From an uncultured Granulosicoccaceae bacterium (GTDB lineage Bacteria > Pseudomonadota > Gammaproteobacteria > CALCKW01), in assembly GCA_937941555.1 (NCBI GenBank), contig CALDHJ010000563.1:1-6501 (forward strand): a DNA stretch of 6,501 nt, written 5' to 3'. Under the pieces are notes generated by a model, which worked only from the letters and a program-made list of their open reading frames with translations, had not been told where the DNA came from and made no database searches. The translations under genes were made by a program, and so were the position numbers. This document shows positions 5,807-6,501 of this stretch, piece after piece. Numbering within the stretch: the first letter of the stretch is position 1; each line of letters starts with the position of its first letter.

Positions 5807-6480
5807 ACGTGGCCTTCGACCAGCTGGATGCTCGGTGGTGTGTGCACGGTTGCAAAAGGCCGCGCGTTGCGGCATTCGAAGGACGCGTAGTGGACTTCAC
5901 TGAGCATGCGGTGGCCAAAGTGGTTGAGGCAGACGTGTTGGGTTGCGGCGCTGCTGAGTTCGCCCCGCACGCGGGTGTAACCCAGTGCACGCGACTGGGC
6001 GTGCACCGTCTCGCGCATGCGTCGGTACAGACCCCGTCCTCTGGCTGATGGCGCGACCACCGCCATGTCGATGTGCACGGTTTTACCGGGTAATGGCGAC
6101 GGTGCAGCCTCGCGCAAGGTCTGCAGCAGTGCCGAAATCGGATCGGGCGCGTCGGTGTGTGGGCTTGGCTTGTCGTGTCCGTTGTCCAGCGCCCACGCGA
6201 CGACGCAGCCCAGGAGCGTCGTGTTGTCGGGGTGTGTCGCTACCACCGAGCAACCCGATGCGGCCGCGGCCAGCAGGGTGTCTGTGTCGCCGCCCTGCCA
6301 CTGCGCCGCCTCGATCTTGAGCGCACGGTGCAACACGCTGCTGCTCGGGAAGTGTTGCCCAAGCATTGCGGACGCGTTGGCAGCGTCTGCGGGTGTCATG
6401 GCGCGAATGACCGGTTGCATGAGGCGGCATCTGGAATCGGGTTTGGCGACAGCGGCATTCTGACGCACACTGCGCGGCAT
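5803..6480 (-). CDS. GNAT-family N-acetyltransferase
   Basis: This is a 225-residue cytoplasmic enzyme expected to transfer an acetyl (or acyl) group from CoA to an amine; the acceptor is unknown. The conserved core is motif A at about residues 135-160: strand VHIDMAVVAP, then ARGRGLYRRM, where R147-G-R-G150 forms the pyrophosphate-binding turn. After this come a helix, a strand (TRVRGELS) and the C-terminal segment HFGHRMLSEVHYASFE that closes GNAT folds. The N-terminal half, from IRAMTPADAANA at about 25, fits the usual first strand and helix. Two starts are possible: ATG 6480 (used here, GGAGG at 6492-6496, 11 bases away) and ATG 6420 (residue 21), which begins nearer the conserved fold but has no clear ribosome site. 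It is the first visible gene of a three-gene unit, with a 4-bp overlap to the transporter. Its promoter is outside the window. Confidence 0.85.
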   Translation of the reverse strand: MPRSVRQNAAVAKPDSRCRLMQPVIRAMTPADAANASAMLGQHFPSSSVLHRALKIEAAQWQGGDTDTLLAAAASGCSVVATHPDNTTLLGCVVAWALDNGHDKPSPHTDAPDPISALLQTLREAAPSPLPGKTVHIDMAVVAPSARGRGLYRRMRETVHAQSRALGYTRVRGELSSAATQHVCLNHFGHRMLSEVHYASFECRNARPFATVHTPPSIQLVEGHV

Positions 6481-6491
6481 GTCGCATCTTT

Positions 6492-6496
6492 CCTCC
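6492..6496 (-). promoter_or_regulatory. Ribosome binding site upstream of the acetyltransferase
   Basis: GGAGG on the minus strand lies 11 bases before the ATG at 6480 and only 4 bases before an out-of-frame ATG at 6487. The 6487 frame is Arg-rich with no recognisable fold, so 6480 is preferred although its spacing is slightly long. Confidence 0.5.
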
Positions 6497-6501
6497 AGTT
6501 T

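Noticed and set aside
4943..5890. Long plus-strand open frame opposite the transporter gene
   Set aside because: It mirrors the EamA gene; the translation is polar and low-complexity without any recognisable fold, as expected for an antisense shadow in GC-rich DNA.
6083..6487. Frame starting at ATG 6487, closer to the GGAGG site than the acetyltransferase start
   Set aside because: The product is Arg/His-rich with no motif and lies wholly within the acetyltransferase gene in another frame.

Overview
The window is a GC-rich (low-60s percent by eye) bacterial chromosome segment. Every supportable gene lies on the minus strand, so transcription runs from high to low coordinates. The OmpR/PhoB-type regulator with a two-helix sensor kinase, the lipobox-bearing lipoproteins and the ATGA-coupled genes suggest a Gram-negative proteobacterium, most likely a gammaproteobacterium. 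The genus cannot be fixed from the sequence.

Layout in transcription order. (1) A tightly coupled three-gene unit: a GNAT-fold acetyltransferase (6480-5803), an EamA/DMT-family ten-helix transporter (5806-4946) and a Cys-containing relative of the glycine/proline reductase B subunit family (4949-4050). Each junction is a 4-bp ATGA overlap. (2) A 494-residue lipoprotein of four tandem DUF4397-type beta domains (3856-2372), ending in a strong hairpin at 2321-2352. (3) A second probable operon: a 264-residue lipoprotein with one domain resembling domain 2 of its neighbour (2144-1350), an OmpR/PhoB-family response regulator with a TTG start (1281-595), and the N-terminal third or so of its partner histidine kinase (605 to the window edge, overlapping the regulator by 11 bp).

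The most notable signal is regulatory. The promoter regions of both lipoprotein genes carry the same direct repeats (consensus about TTCACGCAATC) at 11-bp or near-11-bp spacing, in the same orientation. The last unit ends about 55 bp before the start codon in both cases. An 11-bp period is typical of tandem sites for OmpR/PhoB-family regulators, and a gene for one lies in the second operon. I infer a self-regulated envelope-sensing module: a two-component system that controls its own operon, including a DUF4397-like lipoprotein, plus the unlinked larger DUF4397 lipoprotein. The upstream GNAT/EamA/reductase-like operon carries no such repeats in the visible sequence and looks functionally separate.

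No RNA genes, CRISPR arrays, insertion sequences or phage genes were seen. No gene-free stretch exceeds 300 bp; the longest are 2145-2371 and 3857-4049, both described below.
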